From contig NC_077224.1 of assembly GCF_024763615.1 (NCBI RefSeq), forward strand, positions 82,656,712 to 82,720,711: DNA of 64,000 nt, read 5' to 3'. The position numbers and the translations under genes are program-made. The DNA is from Phlebotomus papatasi. Lineage: Eukaryota; Arthropoda; Insecta; Diptera; Psychodidae. The notes below the pieces were generated by a model. The model saw only the letters and a program-made list of their open reading frames with translations. It made no database searches and was not told the origin of the DNA. Below, piece by piece: positions 1-12,800 of this stretch; position 1 is the stretch's first letter, and each line of letters opens with the position of its first letter.

Positions 1-240
1 ATTAAACTGGTGTGACATGATAACTTATTTTCGATACTATCGACTTTCGATTCTGAAAATTTTAGACGATATCAGGACTTGCTGTAACTAATACTGAAGC
101 TTATCAACAGTCATATTCTTTAAAGAATGTCATAATAAATGATCCAACAATGGGTAAAAAATCGACATCCTCGTAATCTAATATAGATTTATCGCTACTA
201 GCGATTCGATAGTATCGAAGTTATCATTCCACTTCTGATT
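1..240. repeat. partial dispersed repeat, related copy at 40585-41095
   Basis: Shares an ordered set of similar blocks with 40585-40740 and 41030-41095: tgataactt near an end, cttatcaacagtca, gaatgtca(t/c)aataaatga and cgattcgatagtatc. The ends of each copy are inverted (aagttatcattcca against tgacatgataactt), so this looks like a non-autonomous DNA transposon cut by the window edge. Confidence 0.55.
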
Positions 241-2820
241 TATTATGCATTAAAAAGATTTCCCAAATTAGATCAGGAGTAATGCTCTTGAACTTGGGAC
301 AGAACTTATTTATGTTTTCATTATTGTCTTATAATCGTTCCATAACCGCTTGGGAGTGGTTCAGACTTTTTATGGATTCCAAGACCTTGCACATGAAAGC
401 AAGCTTGCTTAAATCCGCTGAGAAATACGCTTTTCTGAGTTAATTGGTTTGTGACCTTGAAAAATCTTCTTAGGATTTATTAAAGGACATTTCCGTATAA
501 TATCCTGTGATGCATTTGCAGTTCTGAGAAAGGAGATGATTGCTTATCCTATTGAGAAATCTTGGGGTTGAAGTAAGAGATAACGATTTGAGGTCATCGA
601 GACGTTCAATGTACCGTAGATTCGGCAGACTTTGTCCTCCAAGAGTGACGGCCTCTCTGCTCTTCAGAAGCTTTTTTTTTTTAATAATTCTTATACTTTA
701 AGGATGGTCAACATCAATCCAACCTACTATATCGGTATTTCGAAATTTCATTAGAGCATTCTCCAAAGTCTTTTGCACTCTATCATCAATTTACTCAATA
801 TTCCAATGTGTGGAAAAAAACAATTTTTTTCTCACTGGCTGATTAGTTTTTCTGTTTGTTTTATCAACATGCGTGCTGGTGATAAGATCAATTGGCAAGA
901 GGGCTTATAAAATCATTCAAAGAGCCACTGGTGGACAAAGTTTACGATTTATTAGATACTCATACTCTTTTAATTTCTTCCCATCAAATGGCAATTTGAA
1001 ATTCATCTCGATGCATCTGCCTAAATCAATGGGGAATGCTTTCCATTTTATGGCTGGAAATTGGAAAAAGTGTTCCACTCTTCGGACGTCAATGGCTTTA
1101 TAATTTAACATAGAATTTTATTGGTTCGTTTTCTCCTTTTTGCCAAACAGAGATTTCTGCAATTGGTTACAGTATTGTGTTGAAATTAGGAAATCTCTAA
1201 ATATTTAATATGATTGTGTTTTTTCAGGATTGAGATTATGGTAAGGCTCAGTTTTATTTAAAAATAAGTGAAAAATGTTTTATTTCAAAGGTGTTCAATG
1301 GTACTCCATTTTCCCGTACGGCTTACGTTCTTTGTAATCTGCCTTTATTGCGCAGACATCCATTAAAGTTTTTTTTATAATGAAAACTAATTTTAGGACA
1401 AAGAAAATAATATTTATTTAATTTAGCAACATATTAAATATTCTATTTGAACGAGTTACGCTCTTTATTCTTTATTTGATTAATCGTTGTTTATGAGCTA
1501 AATATTAAGTATTTTTCTTAGGATTACCATCCACTTATCAATATGAAGTTGTGCTAAATAATTTTTTTATTTATGTTTTTTTTCATAAAATAAAACTAAT
1601 ATCTCATATTGTTTAGTTCATTAACCATTGAATGGTTTAGTGTGAGAAGTAGTGTAAATAAGGTGAAAATTGCTTTTTTATTTGAAGAAAAATAACAGCG
1701 TAAACCATTTTCTACACAATTTGTGGCACATGGAATTTTTGTCTCCAATTCACAAAGTACATAAAATATTTTTATGCGAAACTAATGTGTACAATAAATA
1801 TGACTTGGATTTCATCTTCGTACGCAATTATGACATAGACAATTGCAGAAAATGTTCGCATTATTAATTGGCGGTAGAGAAATGAGTTGAAAAGAAGATG
1901 CTGTGAGAACAATGCGTACAGATGCAAAAATAACCCAGAAAAAAAAGTAATTCCAACAAGAAAAAGAAAAAAAAGAAGAAAAAAAAGAAATGGAGATATT
2001 AGGAGAAGAAAAAAGAATGTACAAAGATTCATTTCACGGGAAACAATAAAATAATTAAATCCACCAGACAATTCGTATGGTCTGTAAATGAAAGCAATGC
2101 CTAGAATTATGTACATCTTAAATTGATTTTCTTTCCCCCTAATCTATGAGAATTTTACCTCCATGGGAATTCCTCTGGTGGAATTCTCTTCTCTTACGAA
2201 AGATTATTTCTTTTCACCTTTCAACATTTCAATATAAAATGTTAGTTATAAACATTTTGATGGAGCTACTACTGATCACAAAGGCGTTTCCTCCACAATC
2301 AAATTGGTCTGTCTTGGACTTCCGTTTTGTGGTTAAATTTCCACAGTAGAGTAAATCAGAAATGAAAAGGGGAATTCTTTGAATTTAAAAAAAAAAATAA
2401 TGTTTATGATGTTCATCACAACTGAATGAACAGAATATTTATTCAAACTTAGGGAGAGTTAGAATTTTTAATTATTTCTCCTGAATTTTGTTCCCATTAC
2501 ATCATGTATTATTTATACAATGAAAAAAAAAAAACCAGGTAAAGAAGTCCAAAAGTTATCGCAAGAGATTTTGACGAATGCGCTCGTTTATTTTTATCAG
2601 AGACTTACCTGCTAATTTTGACTCATGTCGTCTCAAGAGAGTTTACTCTGATAACAAATCAATCTATCTACCGCAATAAAAAGTGCGTAGATGTCGTCAC
2701 TCACCATTTGGTCATTCAGGAAACATTAGAAAGATTACTCACTGTGACGCTTTGTTATTGAGTTTTTGATACAAAAAGCTCTTTTTCTTGATCTAGATTT
2801 CAGGAGGGTATCAAGCTTAA

Positions 2821-3041
2821 CTCTTTCGCGTCTTTAGGGTAATGTCATGACTCGGGGAAAAAAGTTTTTTTTGGGTATTTACATTAATTGAAATCTATCT
2901 GTTCGTGCACGACATCATAATAGAAGGATGTAAGATTCTTGGCTCATTTTCTCAAGACTCCAGTTAGATTTCAATTAATGTAAATAGCCAAAAAGAAACT
3001 TTTTTCCCCGGGTCATATATGACCCTAAAGACGCGAAAGAG
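2821..3041. mobile_element. 221-bp MITE flanked by TTAA
   Basis: Terminal inverted repeats begin CTCTTTCGCGTCTTTAGGGT and continue inward with matching blocks (tttacattaattgaaat on both arms). TTAA sits at 2817-2820 and 3042-3045. TTAA duplication is typical of piggyBac-type elements; no transposase is present, so it would depend on one elsewhere. Confidence 0.75.
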
Positions 3042-3295
3042 TTAATAAACATTTTGCAGATATTCCACAGCGACTCAAACAAATTTGCTCGTAATTCTTA
3101 TATTATTTAGCTGAAAATTTTGAATTATGAATCTGGAAAAATGAATGTCGATAGGTGCGTGTTTAGGATACTTCTTTTCGATTTTAGAATTATCTTAAGG
3201 GAGAACTAACGTTGGATCTTGAAAACCCAAAGGAATAATTGAAAGACATTTGTTCATATGGAACAGACCCATACTCCGTTCAGCTGAGTTCTCGA

Positions 3296-4190
3296 AGATC
3301 GAAAATCCCGAATGAGTCAAAATTTCGAAAATTAAAAATCCATAACCGGTCAAAATCCTGAAGAATCAAAATCTTGAATCACATGATTTCGAGGGTCCCA
3401 GTCAAAATCCCGAAAGCCAAAATCCCGAATGGGCCAAAATCCCGAAAGCCAAAATCCCGAATTCTTAAAAGTGTCATAGCTACTTCCACGATTGCACCCG
3501 CTCTTGTTGGATGCAAAGGGAAATCTTCTGTCTTGGGAAATTATTTTAAACATTTTCCTCCATATAATTTCATCCCTTTCACGATTTTGAATATTCGGGA
3601 TTTTGGCTTTCGGGATTTTGGCTGCCACCGGATTTCGAAATTTTAACCAATTCGGGATTTTGGCTCTTCGGAATTTCGACTACGGAATCTTGGCTGTCAC
3701 AGATACCAAATTCCAAATGAGCTAAAATCCTGAATGTTCACAATCCTGAAAGGGACGAAATTATACGGAGAATAATGTTTGGAATAATTTCCCAAAACAC
3801 AGAAAATTTCCCTTTGCCTCCAGGAAGTCCGGATGCAATGATAGGAGTAGTTTAGGAATTTTGGATTTCGAGATTTTGATCTTTTGGGATTTTGGCTATT
3901 CAGGATTTCGACCTATTTGGGATTTTGGTCTATTCTGGATTTTGGTGTTTGAGATTGACCCTTACGGGCTTTTGACTATTCAGGATTACGATCTATTTGA
4001 GATTTTGCTGTTCGAGATTATGGTCTTTTCGGGATTATGGCGTTCGACGAGATTTAGATCTTTACAGGATTTTGGTGTTCGAGAACCCTTTACGGGCTCT
4101 TGGGTATTTAGGATTTCGACCTATTTTGGATTTTGGCGTTCGAGACTTTGGTCTATTCGGAATTTTGTAGCTTTTGGGATTTTGAAGGGG
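3296..4190. repeat. short CCCGAAAGCCAAAAT-type repeats in inverted arrangement
   Basis: From 3296 to 3475 the plus strand repeats AAAATCCCGAAAGCC-like units; from 3590 to 4190 the reverse complement (CGGGATTTTGGC) predominates. Between them is a unique-looking block (3480-3590) that recurs, altered, near 3740-3840 and at 16220-16310. Open frames across it give artefactual Phe/Gly/Asp-rich peptides. Confidence 0.8.
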
Positions 4191-4307
4191 ATCCATAATA
4201 GATTCGGATCATAATGTCTACCGAGATTATCTCTCTATCATATTCAGAATTGAGGAAAATTTTTGAAGTCCCTTTTCTCATAATCCAATTTAAGATAATC
4301 CGAAATA

Positions 4308-5450
4308 GGGTGGAATCACCACTACCCGCAAATGCCCCACTTCTCGCCACGTATATTGAAATCGCTATTTTTCACGATTTATGAAATGTATGAGCCACAA
4401 AGTTAACTTGTATTTTTATTGCTGCTACGTATAGAGTCGAAAAAAACTCATTTTTTTGTTTTGAATTTAAATGTTTGAGAATTTTTTAGAGGAATATTTT
4501 AAGCAAGTGCATCGAATCCAATATTTCTTACCAAATATATGTAGTAAGTGTCATGAAACTTTTATCGAACAAAATTTCCTATTTTGAATCAATAATTTGT
4601 CTATTGAACAATAACATTCGACGAATACATAAAATTTGTATTTAGTTAGTTAATATTTCATTTTTTATTATTTTTATGTAAAAATGAGCGATGGCGGAAA
4701 GCGTTAATATTCTAAAATTGATTCACCACCTGTCGCCATAGCTTTTCAATAGGCGAAGCTAACTTCACTTCATAGATTCTCAGTTGTCAAATCTGCTTTG
4801 TTTACTTTCTGCAATAGTCTAATAATTTGATTTCTCAAATAAAAGTGAGGAAAAATCATTTAAAGTGAGTAATAATAAGGTGATCATGAGGAAAAGAAAT
4901 ACTGAATGTATTCTTTGCATAATTTTGCTCTAAATAAGCGAGTGTGAGCCTTTCCAAGTGAGTGGCGAGAAGTGGTTACAGAACTGGCGAAGAGTGGTAA
5001 AAAGTGGCGACGAAGTGGTTATTTTTGCATTGTTAATAAAAATCAGTTTTTTATGTACTTCCGCGTTAAATTGTAGGACAATTGTTTTGAAGAATCTAGA
5101 GCCAATATATCTAAGTAGGTTTGTGTCAAATTTGAGTTATCTGATAATAGGGTCGGAGGAACGTCTGTTCGACGGGGAACCCCTATTGACACTTTTGTCA
5201 AAATGTTGAAAATTATTTAATGTATCTAGTAAAATATAAGTAATATAACGTTTTTTCTGTAATATACCTTTTACTATAAACAGAGATGTTCAAAATTCAT
5301 ATCCCAAATGATACAGAGTAGGGTGTTAATAGGTGCTGACACGAGTTTTTAAAGTGTCAATAGACGTTCCTTTCACCCTAAGGGGTCAAAAGTTATAATA
5401 CAATTAATTTCACTTTTTCCTAAAAGTGGCAATAAGTGGTTACTCCACCC
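4308..5450. mobile_element. 1.14-kb non-autonomous DNA transposon flanked by TA
   Basis: Ends are inverted: GGGTGGAATCACCACT on the left and, in reverse complement, GGGTGGAGTAACCACT on the right (14 of 16 alike), each bordered by TA. Inside, 5150-5385 has a second inverted pair (GGAACGTCT ... ATTGACACTTT on both arms), probably another small element inserted in it. No transposase frame. Confidence 0.6.
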
Positions 5451-7465
5451 TAGTAGGTAATATTTACTTATGGGGGAATCGTCTTTCACATTTTATGCTC
5501 ATAATTTTCCGGTGACTGTAGCGCCGTCTTGCGGAACTATGGTGAACTTTAAATATTCTGGAAAGTTGTAAAGTATTCAAAAAATTGCTTTTTAATTATT
5601 TTTTACATTTACACGTTATATCAACATAAATATTTGTAGTTAATTTATGAGTATTGCTGTAGATTCCATGGGAAATCTGTTTTGTTTTATTTTTTTTATT
5701 TGCAGAAGAACACACAAAAATTTACATTGATTAGTGTTTAACTAAAAATGTTTAATTTAACAGTGAGCTCTCTACCCTTTCACACAGAATAATTTTAATG
5801 TGATTTTGGTGACCCAATTTTTACCAAAAGAAAATACAAGAAAAAAAAACAAATAATATTCTCATCAACGCTGTTTCTTCTGAGTGAAAAATGTGTATTA
5901 ATTTTGTGAGATACAATTGTCCATTGACTATTTTTGCAAAAGAGTTCTCATGAGATGAGATGGAGAAAGACCGAATAACATTCCAAAGTCACGGCCATGT
6001 GGGACATCATGAGGTTCGCTTTCTTTTCCTTCTTACCTAATGGCTCTCTGAAGATGAATGAATAGACTTGGAGTGGCCAATTAAAGTAAGAATCGTGTGT
6101 ATGCTTGACATTTTGCACCTTTAGCCGGGTTTTCTCTCTGAAAATTTCTTTACCAAATAGATTAGGCCAATTTAACTAAAGCTATATCATTTCCAAATGA
6201 AATGTATATTCCTAACAAACTGTCTTTTAAATTATTTTAGAGGTCTTTTTTTTTAAAAGCTGAAGCATAGGAAAAATTGTTGAACGTGTTTGTTCATTGA
6301 AGTGCAAAAGAACTTGCAGACTGACAGGATTGTTTTTTCTTTTGCTTTGAGACATATGTAATGTGCATTCAATGGTCAGACATTATATGTATAAAATTCA
6401 AGTTGAACTTGTCGAGAGAGACGAACAATTGAGAAACTTTTTTTTTATCCGTGTTATTCACTCCAAAGGAGAATTTATTGTGAATAAGACACGCATTGAA
6501 CTGTATCTGAATCTCTCGGCAATTTTTCCTCTAATGAAAATAATCTAATAACAGAGAAAAGAATGGGTTTGAAAAAGAAAAGACAACCGTTTGAAACAAA
6601 TCGATTTAGATCCGGTGTAAATCAAGCGCGAATGATTAGACTGCAAGAGTCTCCCCATATGGCTTTCTTAGTGCACTCAGAAAAAAGGGATATTTTAAGC
6701 GGGTTAATAGTAAGTGTAAAAATCAGGGTTGGGCTCTTTAATTCACACAAAAACATTGTTTTGTAAGGGAACAGGTTGGTGAGAGGAAAAACAAAAAAAT
6801 AATACTTCAAGATAATTTTGATTTCCAACGGGGTTACTGAAGACCGGGAGTCGATATCTCTGACCGTTTGGCCTCTAGTCAGGTAACAAGTTTATGGACA
6901 AAAAAAGAAAAATAGCAACATATTCTAAAGTAAAATAATTTTTTAATGAATTTTAGGGAAACGGTGCAATATTTCGGACAGGTTCGAAATAAACTCCACT
7001 GTCCTAACTTTGACACAATTAGAATTTTTGTCACCATTTTTGCAAGAGGGTTGCTTGGAACCCTATATCATTTTTTTCTCTGAAATCAGTCTTATTATAT
7101 GCTTAAAAATTAATAGAAATATACCGTAGATATCTTTTTGGGTGTAATATCGGACATTTTGTCAAAGAAAAAATATAATGTTGCGGATATATTTTTATTG
7201 ATACCCTGGCTAGGGGATGCTACACGGTGGTCTTTTTAAGGTGACTGTCGTGTTATGCCAAAATTTACAATCATCCCTATACTTCATGTGAGCAACTCAT
7301 ACTCGTAACGAAGTAAGTCGAGTGTGAGACCTCAGTGGATTAGTGAGTATTTTTGAACAGACTTCTGTTCACTTGGTACGTTTGTGTTTGAGAGAGAGAG
7401 GCGACAATCAGAACTAATGATTCCCAACTCCACAAATTTCACCCAAGTATAGACAGAAAAAAAAT

Positions 7466-7542
7466 CCTGCCTCCACCCAGTCTTGAACTGGGAGTTTTTC
7501 GCTGTCTAGACAACTGCTCTACCAACGGAGCTATAAGGGCAC
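7466..7542 (-). repeat. tRNA-like sequence, probably a tRNA-derived SINE head
   Basis: On the minus strand TAGCTCCGTTGGTAGAGC resembles a D-arm/A-box and CCCAGTTCAAGACTGGG forms a perfect T-arm with B-box. The 5' and 3' ends do not pair as an acceptor stem, so a working tRNA gene is unlikely. Confidence 0.45.
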
Positions 7543-9779
7543 CGGCTTTGATTGTCTTTTGCCACTGATCTCAACCAATTGGCATATGCACTTCAACTCG
7601 TTTTGACTCACTACGAGCCTAAGAAACCGAAATATACAGCGGTACAATAAGTGACCTAGGTGTAGCGGTTCCGAAAGAATAGAACCCACCCATAGACCAT
7701 TCTTAATCTTAAGTCGAGTGTGCTTTTAGCTTAAGTTTGAAATTTCGTGCATAATACGAGTTTGAGTGAGTGAAAAGTTTGGTACAGCTATCGTGATGGC
7801 GAAATTGTCAATCTTCTCCGAACTGTGAATTCTTCCTTATAAAATTATTATTGTTATTAATAAAAAAAGACAATACTTTGAGGCAAATGCTCTTGAAATA
7901 AAAAAATACATGTATAAAAATATAAAGATTTGTCAGAAAGCAATGTTTCCGTCCATCGCTGTTTTATCGTTGGTACACAACCTCCAGAGCCAAATGGTGT
8001 AAATAATCTTTCTTTCTCAGTGCACTTTAAGCCTTTAATTTAAGACAATATTTGACAATTTTATACGGTCAAATTCATTCCCATAATATCGTCCACCTTG
8101 TTCGAAATATCGTACAGAAAGTTTGTGTCCATTTAAGTTTTGCAGCATTCTTTTGGTAGATTTGACGCTTATTTGTTCTCACATGAATTCTGCTAACCTT
8201 AAAACGAGACTGGTGAGGCAGTACTATTTCTATATGTTTGGTTAGCATTTTTTGTTCGAGAACAACTAATCGGTTAGCATTTTTTTGCTGTTCGACTAAG
8301 AAAAAAAAATTCTGAAAACGCTGCTGTTTTCAGCTAACTGTTCTCGCTGCGATTAGGCATTTATAAAAATTTGAAATGAAGAAAAAAGTAAAATTTTGGA
8401 GAATTTTTATATACAAACCAAGTGGACGATATTAGAAACATAGCCTCAAAGGTGAACTGTCGTCAAGATATAAATTTTTACATGAAAAACGTAATCTGCT
8501 GGGAAAATTTTACTTTCGATCTACAAAATCGTGCCGCTGTAAATACAAATTGGGACAATAATATTTATTTAATATCTATGAATATTGAAAAAAATCAAAA
8601 GCCTTTCACACTGAAGTTTCAATAAAACAATTCCAACCCAAATTATGATAAAACTGAGTAAGAGAGAAAATTCTACCGTAATTTTTCTACCGTAAAATAA
8701 TTCCGTAATATTAATAATCTTGCAGTGTCCGATATTTAAGTCAAAGTGGAAGATATTTCAAGGTGTACGAAATAATAAACATATCCTTAATGTTTTTTTT
8801 GTGAACTTCCCGAGGGGCACCGCGTAATGCACTTCTAAACCTACTTTCTCCAAGCCTACCACACTTGTTCTCCCGTCCCCTGATAGCGCCATCTATCCAG
8901 TCATCATATTATCCTGCTATCGTTGGTCGATTTAGAACAAATCTAAGCGCTTTTAACTAGTTTACTTTCAGGCATTTTTATTGACGAGGTTAGAATCAAG
9001 TGTTAAAATCTAACCCCAGTTGGTGTATATTTTACACTTGATTTTTTTGAGTGTTTAGATATCTCAAAGACTAGCCAAAAAAAGACAATCTGTCCAAGTG
9101 GCGTGTCTTATACGAGAAGGTATTTCATGTTGACCTTCTTTTTTGTACCTTTTTTTCATCGCTTATCCATCCACTGGGTTTATCTTCACGGGAGTTTTCT
9201 CAATTAAAATCATTTGATGTATTGTTTTTACAGTGAACTTGACATTGGTTGGTTTTTCTCGTTTCTTCTGGAAGCTCTTTGGGTTTTGAGATTTATTCAG
9301 AATGTACGGATGTTACTCTTTTTTTTACCGTGGTCTTCCTCTGTTGAACTGAAAAGCGCAGAATGCTAATAATATGTAATGTATAAACCACAGGTGAAAA
9401 TACGAAACTCTTCTCTTTTGCTAAACTGACCATTGAGGTCATAAAAAAAGATCCTAGTTCAAGGTCCTCTGTTTCTTTTTTTTCACACAGTAATTACAGA
9501 ATTGTTTTATTTTGCAAATACAGATCAGATTTCCAGATTACTTTTTGAGAATGAAGAGTGAAATGAATTAGCATTTTTATTTATTCAAAAAAATTCTAGA
9601 GAGGTAAATGATATGGGGAAGTGAGTAGCGCATACAAATGAGATTCATTTATTCTAAACACGGTCTTTTATATTTCTATTGAGACTGCAGACATGTTTTG
9701 TTCACCTTAATAAATTTATTTTAATATTTATTTTTTTTTAGGGATATTATCTAATTAGAACATTTATTTTGCATTTCAG

Positions 9780-9814
9780 ATGTGAGGAGTTGCGTTGTGA
9801 CGTCCCAGAAGAAG
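9780..9814 (+). CDS. spir: spir tentative 35-nt exon before the KIND C-terminal exon
   Basis: A 35-nt segment lies between a good acceptor (ttttgcatttcag) and a good donor (gtatgt). Read so that it ends in phase 0, as the next exon requires, it gives VRSCVVTSQKK followed directly by VLQKIG. Small size and poor family conservation of this stretch make the call tentative; it could be a chance acceptor-donor pair. Confidence 0.5.
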
Positions 9815-12800
9815 GTATGTTTGATTATTAAATTCCTATTTAATTCTCAACAGAGATTTTAATGACGATTTTAAATGCATTATTCGCGTGTCATAATAAA
9901 TTTAATTAGAATTTATTTAATTAATTATGGAATATTTTTATTTATTTAATTGAAATTCATAAAAAAATGTGCTTGAAACTGGGTGTTTTTCAAATTAACA
10001 AAGAGAAGATTTATTATAATTAAAATAGACGATAAACTTTGGCCGGGAAATAAGCGTTTACCATAGGGCAAGATGGGGTAATTTGGAATCATGTCTATTT
10101 TGGAATCTTTAGATTTTCTCACTGTTTAAGATGGTCAAAGAGAAAAAGAAAATCACGAGGAAGTACAAGACTAAGACGTACAAGAGTACATCGAAAACTG
10201 ATGGGAAAAATCAAAATTCCGAATTTAGACATTAATTCCAAATTATCCCATCTTACCCTCTTATTGATAATCAACCTGCAGATAAAATTAGCAAAAAAGG
10301 AAAGTAAATAATAAACTGCAAGAATTTATAGATGGAACTGTTAGAATGATAATGAATTGCCGAGAAGGACAAAAAGAGATTAAATATTTTGGATAACTGA
10401 GGTTATGTTCAATTTTTTTTATTTGAACTGAGGAATGTCAAAGAAAAGATAGCAAGTGTTTAATCTTTTCTCCCACTCGCACTTTTCAACTCCGAACACT
10501 GACGTACACAGTTGGCAAACATGAAAACTACTCGAAAACTGCCCGAAACACAGTTGGCACGCATGGAAAAGTGCTCGAATTGCTTTGCTGATGGTTCAGA
10601 AAACAGTCAATATGAATAGTAATATCTTACTGATCTTATTACTTCAGTATAGTGCACTCTTTCTATCACACCTGTTTTTACATTTAAGATTTAGTATACT
10701 ACACATCTCTCTTTTCAGTTTACTAAAATCTTATAGAAGATTTCAGAGTTTCTGTATCTAGTTCAGTTCTTAATTTGAAGTAAGTTTAGTGAAATCCACT
10801 AGTAAGAACCTTATACAGACTTCAGAACTAGGGCTTAACCGTATGGCTTAACTTCCTTAACACCTTAAAACCCAAAGTGGCATTTTATTCCAATTTTAAG
10901 TTTAGAGCATCATAGCCAGAATTCTACTCAATATTGTGCTAAAGTGATATCACGAATAGGGGAAAGTACTCTCCCTTCGAACGTTCATGTGTTCTAATAA
11001 TGTGAATTTCTTTTATATTTCCTAAAATACTTAAACATAAATATCACACAATTATCAATAATGATAATAAGCTAACTAATACGCAGTAGAAATGTTTATC
11101 TCTTAGGAAAAATGAAAGAAAATTCACATTATTTTGAGGCACAAACATTCAAAGGGAGAGTACTTTCCCCTATTCATGGTATCACTTTATAGAGAATTTA
11201 ATTAGCTTTCCTTTTGTACAAAAGGACCGTTAATATCATTTGTATAATTAAAAAAAAAATAGGTCAAAAACTAACAAATTGACGTAGAATACCAAAAATT
11301 GGCGTGAAATGTCATCTTTTTTTTTACATGGTGTTTGACATTAGAATTAAACATTTGAATGGTTTTTACTATACATAACCAAAAAAGTTTTAACATTTAT
11401 TGGTTTTCGTCACTTAAAAATCGGTTCCAAATAATAAAATAATTTTATGAGTCCTAGAACTGCTGTAGAATTTTTGCGAAACGAAAAACAATTCAAATTT
11501 CGCTTTTTTTTGTTAAGAATATCTACATTTATACTACTGGGCATATTATTTTAATTTGGTACTCAATGTGATTTTCTGGCTCGGGTTTTGAAGTGTTCAA
11601 TTCTTATCAGTCAAGATTTCTTGGAGAATTTTAATATAGAGTTGGATATTAGTCTAAAATAATAATAGATTCTAAAACAAAAACAATACAAATACTCAAT
11701 ATTTAGAATTTTGAAAACTTCGGAACTAACATGAAGGTTTAGTCCTAGTCTAAAGATCGCTTTAGATTATTTAAAATTTTAATTATTGTGATTCAATTTT
11801 TTTTTGTAATTAATCGTGAAATTTCTATGAAATATTTTAAAAACATTTGAATTTTGATAGTAAACGCTTCAATTTCATGACATTTGAAACTTGTCAAATG
11901 AAAATTCCGGTGGTTTGACGTTTTTCAAAGTTTATGGTTATATTATTTAATATTCCGTAGATGCAGGTGCCTTAACGCCCCTCTTTTTCTAAGCTTTAAT
12001 TGAATTCTAGCACTTGAGGATAGTCTTAAATCGGATTTAATAGACTGGATTGATGAAAACAATCCTTAAGTGGTTGAATTATAGAAGAAAAGCTTACGAA
12101 AAGCAGGGGTATAAAATAGTCGAAGTTTATAAAGTTCAAGCTTCTTATAAACTCAATTAGAAGTGAATTATATTGTCACAATTTTTCAATTTCTTTAATT
12201 AAATTATTGAATTTTAATGAAATATTTTGTACAAACATCCTTAACTCCTATAACTCTTGAAACCTGTTAAATGATTTTTTCTGATTTGAAGGTTTTGAAT
12301 ATTTGTGGTTATGTTAAAGATTTTTCGTAAACTTTTTATCAATTTTCGTTACTCAGAGGATCAGAAAGCTAATGATTGTTTTGTTAAGAATTTTAATTGG
12401 TTTATTGCATTTTTCTAACTTCTTGAAAAAGTCTTGAAATATTTCTTTAAAAATTTTAAAGCACTCGATTGTTTTTTTTGTTGATTTCTCCATGCTGATG
12501 ATTTCAAGGTCAACAATATTTTACTATTTGACCTCTAAGTTTTTTTTTAAGAAACGGACAAACGCTTTGGATGAGGATTTATCTCAAAACTAAAAATAAA
12601 TATTGCTGAAATCACAAAATCACCGAATTTTTCTGTCTTGAATTAGAGCAATCAAATTGTTTAATTAAACATCATTGATTAGGTCCAATGACCATTACAA
12701 TATTGTTATGTTTATTTTGTCTTAATAGCTGAGAGAATCAATTTTTCTCTCAATGCTGTGTCAAGCTGAGTGCCTTTTGCATTTGAGAAGGTTTTAATAA

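Larger units (their letters stand above)
1..9779 (+). other. spir upstream intron or 5' region, no host coding sequence recognised
   Basis: No exon of the KIND N-terminal half was found in any plus frame. The stretch holds a partial dispersed repeat (1-240), a TTAA-flanked MITE (2821-3041), CCCGAAAGCC repeats (3296-4190), a TA-flanked element (4308-5450) and a tRNA-like block (7466-7542). The open frames of 60-117 codons here are AT-rich or repeat-derived. I see nothing convincing in 5451-7465 or 7543-9779; 8815-8930 is locally GC-richer but not recognised. Confidence 0.6.

Noticed and set aside
1772..2116. 114-codon minus-strand frame, Phe/Leu-rich
   Set aside because: Arises from an A/G-rich tract read on the opposite strand; low complexity with no start context or homology.
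3861..4214. 117-codon plus-strand frame rich in FDFG-type residues
   Set aside because: It lies wholly in the CGGGATTTTGGC repeat and its pattern is the repeat translated.
7466..7542. Functional tRNA gene on the minus strand
   Set aside because: D-arm and T-arm are good but the acceptor stem does not pair; listed as tRNA-like only.
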